This document shows, in pieces, positions 5,728 to 7,647 of a DNA stretch of 7,647 nt. The translations under genes and the position numbers were made by a program. Origin of the DNA: Chloroflexia bacterium. GTDB taxonomy: Bacteria > Chloroflexota > Chloroflexia > QHBQ01 > JADMIH01. Below the pieces are notes generated by a model. That model was not told the origin of the DNA. It saw nothing but the letters and a program-made list of their open reading frames with translations, and ran no database searches. Every line of letters begins with the position of its first letter. Within the stretch, counting starts at the first letter, position 1. Location of the stretch: the NCBI GenBank assembly GCA_025927935.1, contig JAICKM010000323.1, positions 1 to 7,647 of the forward strand. Reading direction: 5' to 3'.

Positions 5728-6609
5728 GTGAGTCACGCTGCCCCCCCGACCGATTCCGGCGCCGCGCCTGCCGCGGGCCAGTCGGTCTACCCGTCTTTTG
5801 CGTTTGATTACGAGAACCCGCGCACCGTCGAAGGGCGGGGCGCCTTGCGCGCCGACACGCGCGACCTGGCCGCCCTGCGCCTGGAGCGCTGTCTGGCGGC
5901 GCTGGCTGGCACCCACGGCGATCTGCTGGAGGTCGGCTGCGGCGCCGGGCGCAACCTGCGCGCCTTCGCTTACTACCGGCCCGATCTGCGCCTGCACGGC
6001 GTGGACATCAGCCGGACCGCGTTGGCCGAGGCTGAGGCGGCGGGCGGTCCCATCGAGTACCGCGAGGGCGACGCGCTGCACCTGCCCTACCCGGACGCCA
6101 GCTTCGACATCGTCGTGCTGTTCGACCTGCTGGAGCATGTGCCCGATGTGGGCGCAGCGGTGGCCGAAGTAGTGCGCGTGCTGCGACCAGGCGGGCTGTT
6201 CCACGGCTTTGTGCCCTGTGAGGGCAACAAGCGCACCCTCTTCGCCGCGTTACGCCACAGCGAGCGCCTGCCGATCCACCGCTGGAAGCGCGACCATATC
6301 GGCCACATCCAGATCCTGACCACCCGGCAGTTGGGGCAGATTCTGCAAAAGCAGGGTCTCCAGGTGCGCGACATCACCTTCAGCTTCCACCTGCTGGGCC
6401 AGATCCACGACGTGGTCGATTACTGGCGGCGCGAGCAACTGGCGGGAGGCAAAGCGCACGGCGCGTTGCGGCAGGCGGCGGTGAAGCTATTCAGCCGGGC
6501 GGTGTTCTTCCCGACCTGGCGGCTGGCCTACTACGAAGACAACCTGCGGATGCGCGACCCGCGCGCCGTCGGCGTGCATATCACCGCGGTGAAGAGGGCC
6601 GAGGGATGA
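5728..6609 (+). CDS. Class I SAM-dependent methyltransferase (Methyltransf_11 type)
   Basis: Transfers a methyl group from S-adenosylmethionine; acceptor unknown. Numbered from the GTG at 5728 (293 residues), the Rossmann-type core shows motif I EVGCGAGR (68-75), the acidic residue after strand 2 in GVDIS (Asp93), motif II-like EGDALHLPY (113-121), FDLLEHV (132-138) and RVLRPGG just beyond, which is the normal order for this family. The first 25 or so residues are Ala/Pro/Ser-rich and probably disordered. The C-terminal third (KRDHIGHIQILTT onward) is not part of the core and may shape the acceptor site; similar tails occur in methyltransferases of lipid, quinone or glycan pathways, but none can be named. 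The GTG is chosen because GGAG (5714-5717) precedes it by 10 bases and ridA ends 16 bases before. In-frame ATG 5701 and TTG 5683 would overlap ridA and lack a binding site, but cannot be excluded. It overlaps the next gene by 4 bases (ATGA). Confidence 0.88.
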   Translation: MSHAAPPTDSGAAPAAGQSVYPSFAFDYENPRTVEGRGALRADTRDLAALRLERCLAALAGTHGDLLEVGCGAGRNLRAFAYYRPDLRLHGVDISRTALAEAEAAGGPIEYREGDALHLPYPDASFDIVVLFDLLEHVPDVGAAVAEVVRVLRPGGLFHGFVPCEGNKRTLFAALRHSERLPIHRWKRDHIGHIQILTTRQLGQILQKQGLQVRDITFSFHLLGQIHDVVDYWRREQLAGGKAHGALRQAAVKLFSRAVFFPTWRLAYYEDNLRMRDPRAVGVHITAVKRAEG

Positions 6610-7580
6610 CTCGCCTCTGGGGGCTGGGCGCGTTGCTGGCCGCGGTCGTGCTGGTGCTGCTGGGCCGGGTGCTGCCTGTGCCGCCGCTGGTCACGGGCGA
6701 GGAAGGCGTGCGCGTGCAACTGGTGAAGACGCGGCTCGACGCCGTGACCGCGCGCTACACGTTCCAGAACGCGGCCCTGGCCTATGAGCGCTTCCTGGGC
6801 ACCCACGATGTGCCCAACGTGCCCGACGAGATGCGCCAGAAGGCGGCGGATCTCGACGCGGGCGGGGACCGGGCCACGCTGCTCCAGGAGAGCCGCACCC
6901 GCATGCAACTGGTGCTCGATCTGGGCCATTCCTTGCTGGCCCGCGCCATCGCCGGGGATGCATTCTTCGCCGAGCTACGGACCTATGACGATCAGTTGAT
7001 GGGCTGGAGCCGCACGCTGGGGCCGCGCAGCGAACAATTGCGCCGCGACACCTGGCCGATCCTCGAATGGCTGAAGCGCTATCCCGCGCCGGTCGGCACC
7101 AACGACGAGGTGCGCTGGGTGCCGTCCAGCAGCGATAGCCCGCTGCTGCCGCTGATCACCGGGGCCACTCCGGCGGCGCCGCCCCTGAGCACGACGATGG
7201 CGCTGTTGGATCAGATGAAGCCGGCGATGGAAGCGCCCGACGTGTCCAGCGAGACCATCCGCAAGTTCGCGCAGATCGCCAACGACGTGTGGGTGGCCGG
7301 GGCCTATATCCCCACGGTGGACCAGTTCCACGACGGCTATTTCAGCGCGTTGCGCCGCTACGACGCGCAGGCGCTCGAAGTGGCGGCCACGCCCGACGAC
7401 GCGCTGCCGATCGGGCAGAGCGTGCTGGCCTGGCTCGGCGCCGGGGCAGTAGCCCTGCTGCTGCTGGCGGCGCTGCTGCTGATGTTCTTGCCGCCGTCCT
7501 TCTGGAGCCGCGTGCCGTTGTTCCGCAGCCGCCGGCTGGCCCTGGAGGGCCATAGCCCCGCGGGCGGCGCGGTGGGCTAG
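6606..7580 (+). CDS. Uncharacterised membrane-anchored protein with N- and C-terminal helices
   Basis: I do not recognise a family. The 324-residue product has a strongly hydrophobic N-terminal helix (about 4-23), a soluble region of about 250 residues and a second hydrophobic helix at about 274-295 (Leu/Ala-rich), then a short basic tail (SRVPLFRSRR) that should be cytoplasmic. The soluble part would then lie outside the membrane, with the N-terminus inside. It looks mostly helical and rich in Leu, Arg, Asp and Glu, with a Pro/Ser/Thr-rich stretch in the middle (about 172-200, containing SSSDSP and PAAPP) that may be a flexible linker between two helical parts. There are no cysteines and no enzyme motif. 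The ATG overlaps the methyltransferase stop by 4 bases (ATGA) and has AGAGG (6593-6597) 8 bases upstream, so the two proteins are co-translated and may work together at the envelope. The first helix could alternatively be a signal peptide, but no cleavage site (AXA) follows it. Confidence 0.85.
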   Translation: MTRLWGLGALLAAVVLVLLGRVLPVPPLVTGEEGVRVQLVKTRLDAVTARYTFQNAALAYERFLGTHDVPNVPDEMRQKAADLDAGGDRATLLQESRTRMQLVLDLGHSLLARAIAGDAFFAELRTYDDQLMGWSRTLGPRSEQLRRDTWPILEWLKRYPAPVGTNDEVRWVPSSSDSPLLPLITGATPAAPPLSTTMALLDQMKPAMEAPDVSSETIRKFAQIANDVWVAGAYIPTVDQFHDGYFSALRRYDAQALEVAATPDDALPIGQSVLAWLGAGAVALLLLAALLLMFLPPSFWSRVPLFRSRRLALEGHSPAGGAVG

Positions 7581-7592
7581 CCCAGCGTGCGC

Positions 7593-7625
7593 GGGCCGGT
7601 TTGAAACCGGCCCCTACAGCGAGGT
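7593..7625. repeat. GGCCGGTTT palindrome ending in GCCCCTAC, also a terminator candidate
   Basis: A perfect palindrome (10-base arms 7593-7602 and 7604-7613, GGGCCGGTTT and complement, 1-base centre) starts 12 nt past the stop of the last plus-strand gene. It is followed by CTACAGCGAGGT. As RNA it folds into a stem of 7-8 bp. With no U-tract it is not a classical terminator, but its position suggests it ends the operon transcript. The GCCCCTAC end and AGCGAGGT word recur at 4406-4428, so it is probably a dispersed intergenic element that serves here as an operon end. Beyond it, 7626-7647 holds nothing I can assign. Confidence 0.5.
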
Positions 7626-7647
7626 CACGCGTTATTTATGGGCTGGA

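Noticed and set aside
5563..6204. Open frame of 213 codons on the minus strand opposite ridA and the methyltransferase
   Set aside because: Spans the boundary of two supported genes and lacks any conserved pattern.
7621..7647. Start of another gene at ATG 7638 with GAGGT upstream
   Set aside because: Only three codons are visible, the binding-site spacing is long, and GAGGT belongs to the repeat element; there is not enough sequence to support a gene.

Overview
The window reads as ordinary chromosomal DNA from a high-GC bacterium. Gene content, the strong GC bias at third codon positions and short dispersed hairpins ending in GCCCCTAC fit an uncultured Chloroflexota (Anaerolineae-like) genome best. 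That assignment is inference, because no rRNA or other marker is present. Seven complete, densely packed protein genes plus one small membrane-protein gene cover almost everything. I see no mobile element, CRISPR array, tRNA, rRNA or phage gene. All gaps between genes are under 250 bases and each is described in the entries.

Left half, minus strand (positions 3858 down to 10): a threonine-branch operon in the order aspartate kinase (lysC), homoserine kinase (thrB), threonine synthase (thrC). The genes are joined by two 4-base ATGA stop/start overlaps. A near-consensus sigma70-type promoter (TTGACA, 17-base spacer, TAGAAT) lies about 135-165 bases upstream of lysC. This predicts a leader of about 130 nt carrying a perfect 10-bp hairpin and short reading frames. 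Homoserine dehydrogenase, and aspartate-semialdehyde dehydrogenase before it, are needed to link the kinase to ThrB/ThrC but are not in the window.

Middle: a 137-residue four-helix membrane protein on the minus strand (4351-3938), unrecognised, with its ribosome binding site inside a small inverted repeat. It diverges from the right-hand operon across 135 bases.

Right half, plus strand (4487-7580): a probable four-gene operon. It holds a HAD-IIA (NagD-like) phosphatase, a RidA enamine/imine deaminase overlapping it by 29 bases, a class I SAM-dependent methyltransferase 16 bases further on, and an uncharacterised two-helix membrane-anchored protein overlapping the methyltransferase by 4 bases. 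The first gene has no Shine-Dalgarno and a promoter-like element placed so that its mRNA would be leaderless or nearly so.

The three convincing transcription-unit ends (after thrC, after the 137-aa gene, after the last gene) each carry a perfect GC-rich hairpin 12-30 nt past the stop, none with a U-tract. RidA beside threonine biosynthesis makes biochemical sense because RidA clears 2-aminocrotonate/2-aminoacrylate made by PLP-dependent dehydratases, but a functional link is only suggested by position. I did not find a clearly new multi-gene system. The least explained parts are the lysC leader, the two membrane proteins and the dispersed hairpin repeat.
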